Shown piece by piece: positions 9,966 to 21,395 of a stretch of DNA of 64,000 nt. The stretch is from Drosophila miranda (taxonomy: Eukaryota; Arthropoda; Insecta; Diptera; Drosophilidae), in contig NW_022881603.1 of NCBI RefSeq assembly GCF_003369915.1, positions 52,783,271-52,847,270 of the forward strand. The letters are read 5' to 3'. The position numbers and the translations under genes are program-made. The notes under the pieces were generated by a model. That model was not told where the DNA came from and ran no database searches. It saw only the letters and a program-made list of their open reading frames with translations. Every line of letters starts with the position of its first letter. Position 1 is the first letter of the stretch.

Positions 9966-11525
9966 ATGTCATTAAATGGGAGTTTTGACGAGATTGATCC
10001 AAACGACCATTCCGATATTATCTGCTGTATTTGCGTAAGACAGGTAGAATATCGGACACAGCTTTTAAGAACAAGTTGTAACCACGTATTTCATTTAGTT
10101 TGTTTTAATACGAGAAGAGGTGCAAAGACCGTGTGCCCGGCGTGCAACAAGCCCTTACAATCATCCGCTCCTAGCTTAGCGGAGGAATTAGCCGTAGCGC
10201 AGGCATCCGCCTCGAATGTAGAGTCTTCTCAGCTTCTAATGAGAACCAGATCACAGCGTGTGACAGCAGCTCCAGCTGCGAATACTGAGAATTTACCTTC
10301 TGTTGGTCCAACTGAAGTCGGTGTACCAATCATGCCAGTTCCGAGTAGCGAGCCAGCGAATGAAGCAAGCCCAGGCTTGGCTCAAATGGCACAGGCGTTG
10401 ACGGACGCTATGGGTAAAATCGGGTTGTTGTCTCAAGCCATGACTCATATGACTCAGACTATGGAAATAGGATTCCAACGTTTGGCAAGTCCAACGGTAC
10501 AGCCGCCGAATGACCAAGCTGCTGGATCTTCACAGCCTAGTGGAGAAAACCAAACCTTCGAACAGTTGTTCCAAATACCAACTCGAGAGTCCGTAGGTGC
10601 CCCGATAAATCAGACTAATGATTCTGCTGTCTCGGTAACCCCATGGGGATCCCAACAGATAGCGGGACTACGACCCGATAGGATTGGACAAATAATCGCA
10701 GGATGGAAGGTGCGGTTTTCCGGAAATTCGTCCATGTCGGTGGAAGATTTCATATATCGGATAGAAGCGTTAACCAAACAGACCTTAGAGGGTAATCTCG
10801 ACATAGTGGCCAGAAACGCCATTTATTTATTTGAAGCCAGTGCTAGCGAGTGGTTTTGGCGTTACCATAAAAGCGTACCCTCCGTGACCTGGCCGCAGTT
10901 AAGTACATCCCTAAAAACTCGATTTAGAGATGGGCGTACCGACCTAGAAATTCGTACGGCAATAGTGCAACGAAAGCAGAAGCCGCACGAACTATTTGAT
11001 ACATTTTACGAAGCCATTGTAACCTTGTCCGATAAACTAGTCAACCCCATGTCCGAAATGTCGCTGTTGGAAGTGCTAAAGTCGAATCTCTTGGCCGATA
11101 TCCAACATGAAATTTTATACATTCCCATTCTGTCAGTAGCACAATTGCGCAACATAGTGCGTACTCGCGAACGTTTTTTGCAAGCAGTGGCTAAGCCTAT
11201 GGGCAGCGCTGAGCCGAAGCGTATTCCTAGACGACGACAGGTGCATGAAATTGTGGTGCAGACAGACCAGGAAGGCGATGAGGTCGATGAAGCCGAACCG
11301 CTAGATATCGCTGCAGTAACCCTTTCCTGTTGGAACTGTGGTTGTCAGGGGCATCGGTATCAAGACTGCGTCGGTGATCGCACCGTCTTTTGTTACGGCT
11401 GTGGCAAACGGGATACGTATAAACCGTCGTGCTCTAGGTGCAACGATCCAAAAAACTCGTCAAGCCGTGCACAATCGACAGGTGCACGCAAACCAAACAG
11501 TTCGAAAGCAACGAACACCAATTAA
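9966..11525 (+). CDS. gag: Gag with N-terminal RING-H2 finger (element 1)
   Basis: 519 aa structural protein of the virus-like particle. Residues 20-60 form a complete RING-H2: ligands C20, C23, C38, H40, H43, C46, C57, C60, with the Ile before C23 and the CPxC proline that contact E2 enzymes in RING ubiquitin ligases. Residues 70-230 are low-complexity. About 240-410 is a capsid-like Ty3/Gypsy region (ASEWFWRYHKSVPSVTW, ADIQHEILY). Near 456-492 is a CCHC knuckle (CWNCGCQGHRYQDC) followed by CYGCGKRDTYKPSC. The start is supported because the Gag of element 3 has the RING at exactly the same residue numbers. A basic, Ser-rich tail overlaps pol. Gag with a RING is not the usual design; ligase activity is inferred. 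Confidence 0.85.
   Translation: MSLNGSFDEIDPNDHSDIICCICVRQVEYRTQLLRTSCNHVFHLVCFNTRRGAKTVCPACNKPLQSSAPSLAEELAVAQASASNVESSQLLMRTRSQRVTAAPAANTENLPSVGPTEVGVPIMPVPSSEPANEASPGLAQMAQALTDAMGKIGLLSQAMTHMTQTMEIGFQRLASPTVQPPNDQAAGSSQPSGENQTFEQLFQIPTRESVGAPINQTNDSAVSVTPWGSQQIAGLRPDRIGQIIAGWKVRFSGNSSMSVEDFIYRIEALTKQTLEGNLDIVARNAIYLFEASASEWFWRYHKSVPSVTWPQLSTSLKTRFRDGRTDLEIRTAIVQRKQKPHELFDTFYEAIVTLSDKLVNPMSEMSLLEVLKSNLLADIQHEILYIPILSVAQLRNIVRTRERFLQAVAKPMGSAEPKRIPRRRQVHEIVVQTDQEGDEVDEAEPLDIAAVTLSCWNCGCQGHRYQDCVGDRTVFCYGCGKRDTYKPSCSRCNDPKNSSSRAQSTGARKPNSSKATNTN
11450..11488 (+). promoter_or_regulatory. Gag-Pol -1 ribosomal frameshift signal
   Basis: The slip site A_AAA_AAC (11450-11456) is in the gag frame. 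Nine nt later CGTGCAC (11466-11472) pairs with GTGCACG (11482-11488) across a 9-nt loop. pol is in the -1 frame. Element 3 has the same slip site, 9-nt spacer, 7-bp stem and 9-nt loop (61975-62013). Confidence 0.75.
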
Positions 11526-12862
11526 TGGACGTTTCGACAGTTCCATTACTCCCGGACTTACAAAAACTCCCAGACATGCCGTCACACACTTGTATTTTAA
11601 CCCCAAGTGGGGAGAGAATTCAACTACCAACTCGATCTCGAAAGCGATTGCTCCAATATCGGCAAACTGGCAAAAACGAGCGCTCTAACGTATTGGCGTC
11701 AGTTGTTAATACGTCCAAGGACTGGCGACCCTATGCGGAAGTCACCGTACTGGGAAGGACGCTCAGTGGACTGATGGATACCGGCGCATCCATAAGTTGC
11801 ATAGGTGGGAAGTTTGCGGCCGACCTGGTTCAGAATCCGAACCCGATCAAGCCTGTGAGAGCAGCAGTACGCACGGCGGATGGGCAGAGCCAGCCAATAA
11901 TTGGCAAGGTCACCACCGAAGTGGGTTTTCAAGGCCAGAAGAAAGTATTGAAACTGTTTGTAGTCCCATCCTTGGCGCAAGACCTATATCTAGGCATAGA
12001 CTTTTGGTCTCGTTTTAATTTGTTACCTGCTTTTCTAGCCCATAAATCATCCAGTCCAGAGTTGTCAGGCTTAACATTCGATAGTACGTTACATGTGTGT
12101 TTGTCGAAGCAGCAGCAAGCTCAGTTAGCAGAGACGGTCAACTTATTTCCCTCTTTTGCGAAGCAAGGTCTGGGAAAAACGGGCTGGCTGTCGCACGAAA
12201 TTGAAGTGGGCAACGCTAAGGCAATAAAACAACGACATTATGCCGTGTCTCCAGCCGTAGAAAGGCTGATGTACGTAGAGGTAGACCGAATGTTAGCCCT
12301 TGGAGCTATCGAAGAATCAGATAGCGCATGGTCGTCACCCGTGGTCCTCGTTCGTAAACCTGGAAAGGTGCGATTATGCATCGACAGTCGGAAACTTAAC
12401 GAAGTCACTGTTAAGAACGCTTATCCCATGCCATTGATCGATGGCATTCTCAGTCGGCTTCCTCGAGCTGAGTTCATCTCAAGCATCGATTTGAAGGATG
12501 CCTATTGGCAAATTCCGCTGGAAGCAAGCGCGCGTGAAAAAACGGCGTTTACAATCCCAGGGCGCCCGTTGTATCAGTACACGGTCATGCCCTTTGGGTT
12601 GTGTAATGCACCCCAAACGATGTCCAAGTTGATGGATAAAGTGATACCGCCATCTCTACGAAATGAGATATTTATTTATCTAGACGACTTGTTGGTGATA
12701 TCTGAATCATTTGAGCAGCATATTCAAGTTCTCACTGTCCTGTCCGCCCGATTACGCGAAGCCGGTCTGACCATTAACGTGGAGAAGTCCAAATTTTGCC
12801 TAAAGGAGGTCAAATACCTAGGCCATGTTATAGGCAAGAGTTTCCGGTCCCCCGATCCGTGA
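11457..12862 (+). pseudogene. pol: Pol, N-terminal part: protease and reverse transcriptase (element 1)
   Basis: Read by -1 shift from gag. An aspartic protease site DTGAS lies near 11778. The RT has LRLCIDSRKLN, PMPLIDGILSRL, the first catalytic Asp in SSIDLKDAYWQI, MPFGLCNAP and YLDD at 12677-12688. After KYLGHVIG (about 12838) the expected segment of roughly 15 codons before the FPVP motif is missing by a non-triplet length, so the frame runs into a TGA at 12860-12862. The rest of pol continues in another frame. This one break makes the copy non-autonomous. Confidence 0.8.
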
Positions 12863-14706
12863 AACAAGTCCGCAGGTTCTTGGGTCTCACTGGTTGGTAC
12901 CACAAATTCATTAAAAATTATGCGGGTATCGCAGCGCCCATCTCAGATACACTTAAGAGCAAGCGAAAATTTGAATGGACTGATGAAGCACAGAACGCGT
13001 TCGATTCCTTAAAATCACAGATGTGTAACGCTCCTGTGTTGCACAGTCCCGATTTTACCATTCCCTTTGAAATCCATTGTGATGCGAGTCACACAGGAGT
13101 GGGTGGTGTCCTGATGCAATCAGATGAAGATGGCAACGAGGTACCCATCGCATTTATGTCGCGCAAATTGAACCAATGCCAACGTAATTATTCCGTAACC
13201 GAAAAAGAGTGTTTGGCAGCGGTAATGTGCGTCAAGAAATTTAGAGCATATGTAGAAGGACATCAGTTTTCCATCATTACCGATCATGCCTCATTAAAAT
13301 GGCTGATGTCCCAGACAGACCTAAACTCGAGACTAGCTCGATGGGCACTGAAACTGCAGGGCTTCACCTTTAAGATTTGCCACAGAAAGGGTAGTCAGAA
13401 CATCGTTCCGGATGCCTTATCACGAGTGCATACCGAAGATTTATCGTATATTGGCCTTGATAGTCTAGTAGACCTTCAAGCTAAAGCGTTTAAATCAACC
13501 GATTATCAGGAACTCATTGCAAAAATTCAAGCTAATCCAGATCGTCTACCTGATGTAAAAGTAATGGATAACCTTCTTTATCGTCGAGCTGAACACGCCA
13601 CGGGTGAACAAATTAGTGACGACATGTGCTGGAAACTGTGGGTTCCCAGAGATCTGGTGACAGAAGTGCTTAAACAAGGCCACGAACATCCCTTAGCTTC
13701 TCACAGTGGGATCAATAAGACGCTGGAACGAGTTCGACGCTTCTATTATTGGCCAAATTTAGTGGGCGATGTAAAAGCGTTTATAAACAACTGCGAAGTG
13801 TGCAAATGTTGTAAGCACCCCAATCATCCTCTACGTCCGCCAATGGGCAAAGCAGGGGAGTCCTTTCGTCTATTTCAAAAACTGTACGTCGATTTTCTAG
13901 GTCCGTACCCCCGAAGTCGATCCGGGAATATAGGCATTTTTGTAGTACTCGATAATTTTTCTAAATTTCCTTTCCTAAAAGTGGTGAAGAAATTTACTGC
14001 GGATGCCGTAACTCGGTTCATGGAGGAAGACCTGTTTCATTGCTTTGGAGTCCCGGAAGTGATAGTGTCAGATAACGGCGTTCAATTCAAGTCACACAAG
14101 TTCAATGATCTGTTAGCGAAATACCAAATTCGACATTCGTACACCGCCGCCTACGCTCCACAAGCCAATGCCTCAGAGCGGGTAAATCGCTCGGTACTCG
14201 CTGCTATCAAAGCTTACATTAAGCCCGATCAATCCAATTGGGATGAGCAGATTAGCTTCATTACGTGTGCGTTACGGTCCAGCGTGCATGCAGCCGTCAA
14301 AAGTAGCCCATATCGTGTTGCTTTTGGCCAAAACATGATCACTGGCGGTTCCACTTATCAACTCCTACGAAACCTCAGTATGTTGGAGGACCGAACTGTA
14401 GTCTTCGATCGCGACGATTCCTTCGAGCTAATTCGCAAGACCGCTGCAGAAGCAATGAAACAGCAGCATGTTCGCAACGAAAATATCTATAATCTTCGAA
14501 GCCGAGAAGTAAACTTTCAAGTGGGTCAAGAAGTTTATAGACGTAATTTTGACCAGAGTAGTTTTGTGAAAGGCTTTAATGCGAAACTGGCACCTACGTT
14601 TCGGAAAGCCCGCATTAAGAAAAGACTCGGGAACAGCTACTACGAGCTGGAAGATTTCCAGGGTCGCTTTATTGGTAAATATCACGCAAAAGATATTAAA
14701 CAATAA
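12845..14706 (+). pseudogene. pol: Pol, C-terminal part: RNase H and integrase (element 1)
   Basis: Open from the FPVPRSVKQVRRFLG motif to TAA at 14704-14706. RNase H: IHCDASHTGVG, the Glu in VTEKECLA, ITDHASLKWLM and PDALSR. Integrase: an HHCC zinc domain (HEHPLASHSG ... CEVCKCC), then the DDE core with the Asp of YVDFLGPY, VSDNGVQF and the Glu in PQANASERVNRS. The C-terminus ends FIGKYHAKDIKQ with no chromodomain. Intact in itself but severed from protease and RT by the upstream frameshift. The env position is empty: only 72 nt separate the stop from the 3' LTR. Confidence 0.8.
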
Positions 14707-14772
14707 ATCGTATTCAGCACTCCAAGTGTGGATCACGCTTTGGTTAGCAAGACCCCAAAGTGTGATTTCAGC

Positions 14773-14778
14773 GGGGGG
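14773..14778 (+). promoter_or_regulatory. Polypurine tract of element 1
   Basis: A GGGGGG run immediately before the TG of the 3' LTR; primes plus-strand synthesis. It is short and preceded by a C, weaker than the 17-nt tract at 52832. Confidence 0.6.
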
Positions 14779-17074
14779 TGTAATATTCGACGCTTGTCGT
14801 GCCTTCTTGTATTTTAATTACCCACGGCTAACTCCCAAAATTACAGCATAAAACTAGGCCGAAAAAAAAAAATTCGAGTTGAAGATCTTTTGAGCTTTGA
14901 TAAAGCTTATCAACAGCTGTTTTGCGACCAAGCGGCAACGCTTTGATATGCACTTTTTCTGCCATGCACTATATTTTATTAAATATTGCTGTGTCTGGAT
15001 TCTGTATAACAGAAGAAGACCATAGAAAGTGTGAAAAAAACGTGGGTTGCTGTACTTAGCCGTCCCAGCCTCTTTCTTTTTCTCCTCGTGACCGTCAGAG
15101 TGACCGGCAGTGGAAAAAGAAGTCTTGTAGAGCTGACCCAGTTCGCTAAACCAAGGTCAAGCCAAAGTCAAAGCCTAGTGCAAGTGCCAAGTGCGGCTCA
15201 AAGTGATCATTTAATTTGAGTCGACGCGCCAGTTATATATTGCCAATACTGGGGCAGCCGTTCGACCATTTGGAAAACGAGCGCCCACAGTGTACTAAAA
15301 TTTTTCAAAACAGTGGTGCAATTCTGTTGAGGTAATTATCCACCCAGCTACAGCGACCCGTTGAAAAATGTTCTGTTCTTTCCGCGTAGGATTAGCACCA
15401 CTAGTATCTACGTATTGAAACGCTGGTCTAGAAGTTACGGATTGGTTAGTCCCGGAGACCTCTATTGGCCACGTGCCCGTACCACCGGTTAAACCCCCAC
15501 CGTTTGACATTCGGATGAGGCGGTAGCCGAGAGCATGGACTTGCTCCTCCAGTAAACCCGATCGGTGGGCTCTGCAAGCGTCGCCGGGACCCGTTCGACC
15601 CATGGGGATGATCTGACTGACTCTTCCAATACACCAGTCGCCCCACGAGCCATCAAGTGTGCGGGTGTACCTAACCTCACGCCGCAGATGGACCGCGGTC
15701 ATTGACCCTTGGCATCGGAAGCAGCAGAATTTTCCGGCGCCCGGTACAATCGTGTGCCACCTTCAGACCTCGAGTAGGAACTCGGTCTCCAGCCGGGAAG
15801 CATCGACCCCGCCTCGGATTTAGTTATATTTTCTATCTTTCTTTCGACATTAGACCCGATATGCGAAACCCTGTTTTTTTTTATGCGCTTTCTGTTTAAC
15901 TACGTTCTTTTCATACGGAAAAAATTTGCAACAGCCAATTAAATCCGGTATAAACAAAAAGGGAATTCCTATCCATGGGCTAAATCGAACTTGAACAAAT
16001 GAGTAGTGTATTAATACCGATTATTTTTACAGTTTTTTGATTTTGGTTGCCACGCATTCATCTCATCATCTATGCAGATACTCATCACAATCACACACAT
16101 CATCATACTCCTCCACCCATCAAATCATCTCATCCAACACACAACGAAAGATCTTTCTGCGTGGGAGTCGAAGCTATTAATCGTATCGTAAGTGATTATC
16201 CTGAACCAAGTAAGCCATCTGAAAAGAATGAATGTGCGGTGACTATTCGTTGGTCTTCAACCATGATCACGGTTTTATACACATATTACTCATGCCTTTA
16301 AGCGATTTTCCATATACCCTATTTTTGTCTGGTTTTGGCACTGACCAAGTTTACGTAATGAAGTTTGAAGTTTTCTTGTTCCTATGATGAACACATAACC
16401 TAGCTCGTGCATTTATATATACCTACTACTAATCATTTTTATAGATTTAAGATCATTATACCCTACCTCGCCCCTATGATATTCTTTCCCCAGTATATGC
16501 TGTATAGTAATACCCTATAAATGTAAGACAATATCGAATAGCAGGATTATATTAGAGACTAAATTCTATTAGCGTTAGGTTTTATAGGAATTTAAATGAA
16601 GAACTATGGATTGCTTAAATAAAGTTAGTTTGGAAATGAACCAAGGCTAAATATCTTATATCGGAACCATGCAACCTCGTCTGACGGAGATGTGACCCAC
16701 CGCAGTCTTTGTTGGAGGGATCCTGATTGTTAATAGGTGGCCCTGAAGGAGCATGGCAGGGTGGGCGTTCTCGCCAATGGGCGATACCGCAGCCGACAAA
16801 GATCTGACCGGTGATCTTCTTCGTTTACGTATCCATGCTGATCTGTCCCTTTGACCCCCGGTATCCCGTTTCCTAGTATCCTTTCCCTACTCGTACGCGA
16901 TTTAATTTTTTATATAAATTCTTATCTCGACCATTTGCCAGAGCTCTAAATGGGTAGTAAAATATCCTCCATGCCCACACCTCGCCGACCAGAGACAAAA
17001 GCCGAAGCCAGCGCGTACTTCCTACTCCCGTTTAGCTAATATCAGCTCCTAGAACCTGTACGTTGTATGCTACA
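14779..17074 (+). repeat. 3' LTR of element 1
   Basis: 2296 bp, near-identical to the 5' LTR. Differences I see include a C/A at 15627, a longer T run and a G/C near 15885, CA/GG near 15912, A/G near 16019, G/T near 16049 and C/T near 16513. It ends CTACA followed by GAAT. Confidence 0.9.
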
Positions 17075-17078
17075 GAAT
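17075..17078 (+). repeat. Target-site duplication GAAT (right)
   Basis: Second copy of the 4-bp duplication flanking element 1; see 6627-6630. Confidence 0.9.
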
Positions 17079-17310
17079 GGCAGATAGGTTGGGAAGAAGA
17101 GGACGGGAAAAAAGTAAAACTAATCAGAAACTACGAAAAATTTACAATTAACTACAGAAAAAACTACATTAATTTACAAAAACGTATTCCTAATATCACA
17201 GCCAAGTACTAAAACTATGGACAAACTATTTACGGACATGCAAAAACTACAGAAACAACAGGATTGACATCTACAACAAGAACATTGATGTCTGCATAAA
17301 TAAGGTAAAG

Positions 17311-18360
17311 GTAAAATAAACGATAATTGACATACATTTACAACATATAAACATATTAATTATATTTATTTTATTTCTAACAGGAGGACAACTACAACGA
17401 AGCACCGGCCGGCATAACAAACGCAATGCGAACATTACGCTGTATACCGGCCGGCAGGGGGACAGTGTGTGTTGTTTATTGGCTGTTGTTGTTGATGGCA
17501 AGCGGCTCTGGTCCGGCCGCCCACGTTGCATCTGTCTGTTGGTTTGGTGCAGCAGACCGAGTGGCACTGGTCCGGCCACCCGAGATGCGATCGTGGGATG
17601 GAGTGGCATTGACATCGGTGTGTGATGCCAACGAATTGTTTTATTGGCCGCATCCAAGTGGCGAACTGGTCCGGCCACCAGGATACGTTGTCGATTTTAA
17701 TTGTTGGCCGCATCCGAGTGGCTGCTGGTCCGGCCACCCAGGATGCGCTGTCAGTTGGATTGGCCTGGCCTCTTCGGCCACGTTCGTCGTCGGTTTAAGT
17801 TGTGATTTTTGAGTGGCTGCTGGTCCGGCCACCCAGATGAGGAGGTGTTCGTTTTAGCGTGTGATTTTAATTTGTCTTTATTTGCAGGTGCCTGTCGTCG
17901 ATTTGGATGTTGTTGCTGGCGACCCTTGTCCGGTTGGTGTTGGCGTGAGAGTCGTTTGCAGGTGAGTATTTGTGTTCATTGGCAGCCTCCTTCATGATTC
18001 TCCTTCCTTTGCAGGATTTGCTGGCGTCCGGCGGCTCAACACCAGGCCATCCCGCCCTCACATAATTGGCATGAGAGACGGGTGTGACCCAGTGGAGCGG
18101 CAACAGACGCCAGCATCTGCGTCGTCGTTGGAATGGCAGCTGTTGGTTTGGAGTGGTGTGACGTCATTGTGATGGTGTGGTGGCAGCGTCATCAAAAAGG
18201 GGCCTCATATTCCTCCCATTTGGCAGGAAATTGTCAATGTTGGTGGCGAGGCAGCTTCTTGATTGGCAGCTCCGTCTGGTGATTGGCAGGTAAGTGTGGA
18301 TTTCGTGTGTTTTGGCCGTTTTTTGTGTTGGCGTGAATTGACTGTTTTCCTTTGTTGCAG
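17311..18360 (+). other. Antisense splice-site set of copy 2
   Basis: Plus-strand introns by signal: 17311-17383 (73 nt, GTAAAA...TTTCTAACAG), 17962-18014 (53 nt, GTGAGT...CCTTTGCAG) and 18290-18360 (71 nt, GTAAGT...TTCCTTTGTTGCAG). A further strong acceptor TTTATTTGCAG ends at 17887. Resulting exons include 17888-17961 (74 nt) and 18015-18289 (275 nt). The last acceptor lies 30 nt from the Gag stop on the opposite strand. Confidence 0.55.
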
Positions 18361-18390
18361 TGGCTGTCTCTGGATCGACGATTGGGCTCA

Positions 18391-19190
18391 TTAATAGGCG
18401 CCGCCCGATCGCATGCTTTCGCGTGCGCTGGCGATTTGGGCCCTCCACACTTGGCCCAGACCCTCCAGCTCGTCGAATGGATCGTGGTCAGTCCACTCGT
18501 CGTCATCCTCGTCGTCAATTGCTTCACAGTCCATATCGGATTCAGAGTCCGATATGGCTGCGGCGTCAAAGTGCGTATTTGGTGCTGGTCGTGGTGATGG
18601 CTGTGTGGATGCTGCTGCTGCTGTTGTTGTCCGAAGTGGCGGCACTCCTCCCGTGCTCTCGTCCCTTGCCTGCAGCAGGTTTGTCAGTTTCGTCAAAATT
18701 GCTGCCAGTTTTTCTTCCAGTTCTTTAATTCTTCTGGCATCTCTTTTCAGGATATGGGCACAGCTCCCATCGCACTGGACGCCTGGCTGCTGCTGTAGCT
18801 GGGGTTGGCGTGGCGTCGGAGCACGATTTGAGATCGGCTGCATCGGCTGGACCCTCTGGTGTTGGCGCCCCTCGGCCAGTGGCTGGGGATGTTGGTCGCG
18901 ATGCTGTAGCTGTTGCCGATGCTGCCGACCCGGACCGCGTTGGCGTTGGCGTTGCTGCGGCTGTGGGTGGAGTGGCTGTGTGGGTGGCTGCTGCTGCTGC
19001 AACTGTCGCTGTAGTGGCTGCTGGGGACGTTGTGATGGCTGCTGGAGACGATGTGCTGGCTGTTGCTGCTGGAGTGGCTGCTGCATTGGCTGTGGCTGTT
19101 GCCGTATTGGCTGAGGCTGCTGCTGCTGCTGCCGTCGACGCTCCTCCCTGACGACCCTGTGGGCCAGGAGCCGCTGCCTGGCTGCTCTCG
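18391..19190 (-). pseudogene. Gag C-terminal part (HeT-A-like copy 2)
   Basis: Open frame of about 265 codons. A Gln/Pro/His-rich stretch (QQQPAHRLQQPSQ type repeats), then QCDGSCAHILKRDARRIKELEEKLAAILTKL, a short coiled coil, a Thr/Ala/Pro linker, the SDSESD acidic patch and the SARESMRSGGA end. No start codon of its own family: zinc knuckles and the N-terminus are absent. Confidence 0.7.
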
Positions 19191-19799
19191 TTAGGTTTGT
19201 GTTTTTATAAGTTAATGTTATTTATTGGCGTTTTTCTCTTTTTGGTTTGTGACGTGCACAGGAACAAAAGTTTGTCAAGGATAGTAATGGGTGTGGTGGA
19301 GGAAGGGCGGCACGGCACACAACAGACACCACAAAAAGAACAGGGCAACACAGAAAAAACGTCAATGGCGACACGGCACAGAACAGTCAAAAAGCGACAC
19401 GACACTAAACGGTTATGGCACGTCCGACGATCGCGACCTCTCGAGCGGGTGGACGAGATGAGAGTGGCGGACGAGGTTCATGGTGGAACTCTCACATGTC
19501 CGCCAACTCTCACACTCTCCCCCTCAACTCGAAAGGCCCGATCGCCGATCGTCACCTACCGGTGCTCTCACCCCCGGTTCCACTTTCACTCACCCCAATA
19601 TTGAGTGAGATGAAAGTAGTCCGAGGGCAGCAGCACCGATAAGTAGGCAATGGAAAATTGTAGTGGCCGTTTGTTTTAGTGGCTGCGTGTGTTGTCGTTG
19701 GTCAATGGCTCATGTCTCATGTTTCCCTGTGCTGTGTGTATTGGCTGCTCTGCTGTTGGGGGATGGGATGGGAAGGGGATAAATGCCTGCTCCCGTATA

Positions 19800-19886
19800 A
19801 CCGCCCGGATACTGTAAACTTCCGGATCTTACGATCCGGGCGCGAGACGCTCCGAAGACTCGACCGCATAGCGTCATGTGGGCGGT
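19800..19886 (-). other. Conserved structured RNA element (copy 2)
   Basis: Same fold as 6267-6353. The outer 7-bp stem and the GNRA hairpin are unchanged; one base (C for G near 19859) weakens the UUCG hairpin. Confidence 0.5.
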
Positions 19887-19984
19887 TGAAATGGCTTTGT
19901 TGGGGCATTTGGCAGAGTGGCGAAAGTTGGCAGTGTTAATTTTGCTCCTGCACAACCGCATTTGGCATTTAGTTGCTTTGAAGT

Positions 19985-20006
19985 GGGTGGGTGGGGTGGG
20001 TGTGGG
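19985..20006 (+). other. G-quadruplex-type run
   Basis: GGG-T-GGG-T-GGGG-T-GGG-TGT-GGG on the strand opposite Gag. A similar run is at about 26166-26190, and longer G tracts stand in its place at 6453 and 22745. G-quadruplex-forming sequence is known in HeT-A. Confidence 0.6.
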
Positions 20007-20036
20007 ATTGGCTGGGCATAATTGCCGAAGTTGCGA

Positions 20037-20102
20037 CCGATAACACACTGGGCATTGATAAATGCATTTTAAATTTGAAGTGACTTTTTGGTGTGTTATC
20101 GG
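20037..20102. repeat. 12-bp inverted repeat (copy 2)
   Basis: Arms 20037-20048 and 20091-20102 around 42 bases; same sequence as at 6501. Confidence 0.6.
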
Positions 20103-20252
20103 CGCGGGTATTTTTCTAATTGGCGTGGTATTTTTTGGGTCATTAATGGCCTTGCCACTTGTCAGATATTGGGGAATGGGTGATAGTTGGGAAAGAAGAA
20201 GAAGAAAGGTAAATATGCTAAAATAAATAACTAAAATTAATTAAATTACATT

Positions 20253-20600
20253 GATATACACTGGTATGGCGCGTACCTAAAATTGTTTGCGGAAGGAAAA
20301 AAATTAACATATTTCAAGACGTTCGATGATAGTTTTAATCAAAAAGACATTTTCCGAAGCTTCTGGGGGTGCCTCACACGCCTACGAAGACGGCGCGAAG
20401 AAATTCCCTAAGCTTCATCAATTAAGTCAAAAAACCTGGAATTTACTGCATGGCGTTCCGGAATAACTCTTAAAACGGCTCTTGGAACTCCGTCTGGACC
20501 CTGAGAAGCATGGCAAGCATAGGAAAGACAAGGATGGCCACGGAGAAGGCGACGGGAGTTAAAATTCGCATGGAAACGCTGAAAAAAAGGGAAGGAGAAG
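20253..20600 (+). mobile_element. I-like element, 5' fragment
   Basis: Matches 26436-26783, the first 348 bp of the full I-like element, at the identical insertion point in HeT-A-like DNA. It was therefore copied along with its flank, not inserted independently. It breaks at GAGAAGC, where RhoGAP-derived sequence begins. Confidence 0.85.
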
Positions 20601-21395
20601 CATGATGCCAAAATGATGCGCGCCATGGAGGAGGCAGAGCGTAAGAAGTAGAAATCCATATGGATCATTGCACCCAGCCGTTTCGTTATATAGCACCATT
20701 TCGATCATCCTGCAGCTATGCCATAAATGCGGCTAAACTGAAACTGTAAACACTTATGTATGCGACGTAATAAAGACTTGAATGTACCCAAAGCACTAAT
20801 CCATTCTGAGGATATGATGAGTGGAAATTATCTGTAAATTATCGTCGAACCATGGCTTGTGTGTATGTGCAGTGCCATACTTGAAACAAAATAGAATGTT
20901 ATCTAGGGAAAAACACCTCTATTGCATTAACACAAAACAAGGAACCGGGTGCAAAGCGGATTCTCCCCAGTGGAACACTTGAAATGTTCAACCCATATCA
21001 AACGATAGACGATTATCAGCAGGCCAGCCGCTCCACTTCGCTGCCACCTGGTTGAATGTGTCCACTGCCCGTTCGATGCTCCTCCTTTTTTAATGGTTTG
21101 ACTGGCTCAGGGCACTTTAGAGTTACCTGAAGCTTTCTTTATTAATGTTCTTATTACTATTGGCAACATATAACATTATTTATGGAAACATTTACAATTT
21201 TTTTAACATTTAGGTATTTTTTAACATTACGGTAACATTGATAAAAAAGATACAGAAAAATACTATACAGTTATCGATTACTGGCTTTTGTAAACAAAGT
21301 TAAGATTGGCTTGTGTTTTCTTTTTTTTTGACTTAGGCATAAAAATTTTGTAACGCCGCTCCTGGACCCCTCATCCGGTGCGAAACGGAGGTATG
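20595..21395 (+). pseudogene. Duplicate of the RhoGAP relic 3' end and downstream DNA
   Basis: Near-identical to 4112-4910: the last 17 codons of the relic (HDAKMMRAMEEAERKK, stop at 20649-20651), its 3' UTR with AATAAA at 20769-20774, and the AT-rich tract. The following 240 bp present at 4911-5150 are deleted here. Confidence 0.85.

Larger units (their letters stand above)
6631..17074 (+). mobile_element. Ulysses/Osvaldo-like LTR retrotransposon, element 1 (10.4 kb)
   Basis: Order: LTR, tRNA-Lys primer site, gag, pol (PR-RT-RH-IN), polypurine tract, LTR. There is no env-like frame. The two LTRs (2295 and 2296 bp) begin TGTAAT and end CTACA and differ at roughly ten positions by eye, about 99.6% identity, so the insertion is recent. 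Long LTRs, total length near 10.5 kb and the tRNA-Lys site resemble Ulysses of D. virilis and Osvaldo of D. buzzatii. Gag is open; Pol is broken by a frameshift near 12835. Inserted in a HeT-A-like 5' region in the upstream of two tandem units. Confidence 0.85.
17079..20252 (-). mobile_element. HeT-A-like element, copy 2
   Basis: From right to left on the sense strand: 5' region 19190-20252, Gag C-terminal two-fifths 18391-19190, 3' UTR 17470-18390 with five CTGGTCCGGCCACC-type repeats, then an A-rich junction zone 17079-17390 toward the neighbouring 5' region. The N-terminal half of Gag and its zinc knuckles are deleted: at 19190 Gag jumps to the 5' region, at the same point as in copy 3. 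Duplicated as 22923-26435. Confidence 0.7.
19191..20252 (-). other. 5' region of HeT-A-like copy 2
   Basis: No gene. Contains the 19425-19640 block also found at 5885, 22185, 25150, 25610 and 43315, the structured RNA 19800-19886, G-quadruplex run 19985-20006 and inverted repeat 20037-20102. It ends in GTAAATATG...AAATTACATT, the split half of an antisense intron. Confidence 0.55.

Noticed and set aside
14707..14778. env gene in element 1
   Set aside because: Only 72 nt lie between the pol stop and the 3' LTR.
18391..19151. Long plus-strand frames rich in Cys/Gly/Trp or Ala/Val opposite Gag
   Set aside because: They mirror the CAG-rich Gag coding repeats in other frames and show no domain. 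The same applies at 24.1-24.9, 33.1-34.1, 36.2-36.6 and 51.1-52.5 kb.
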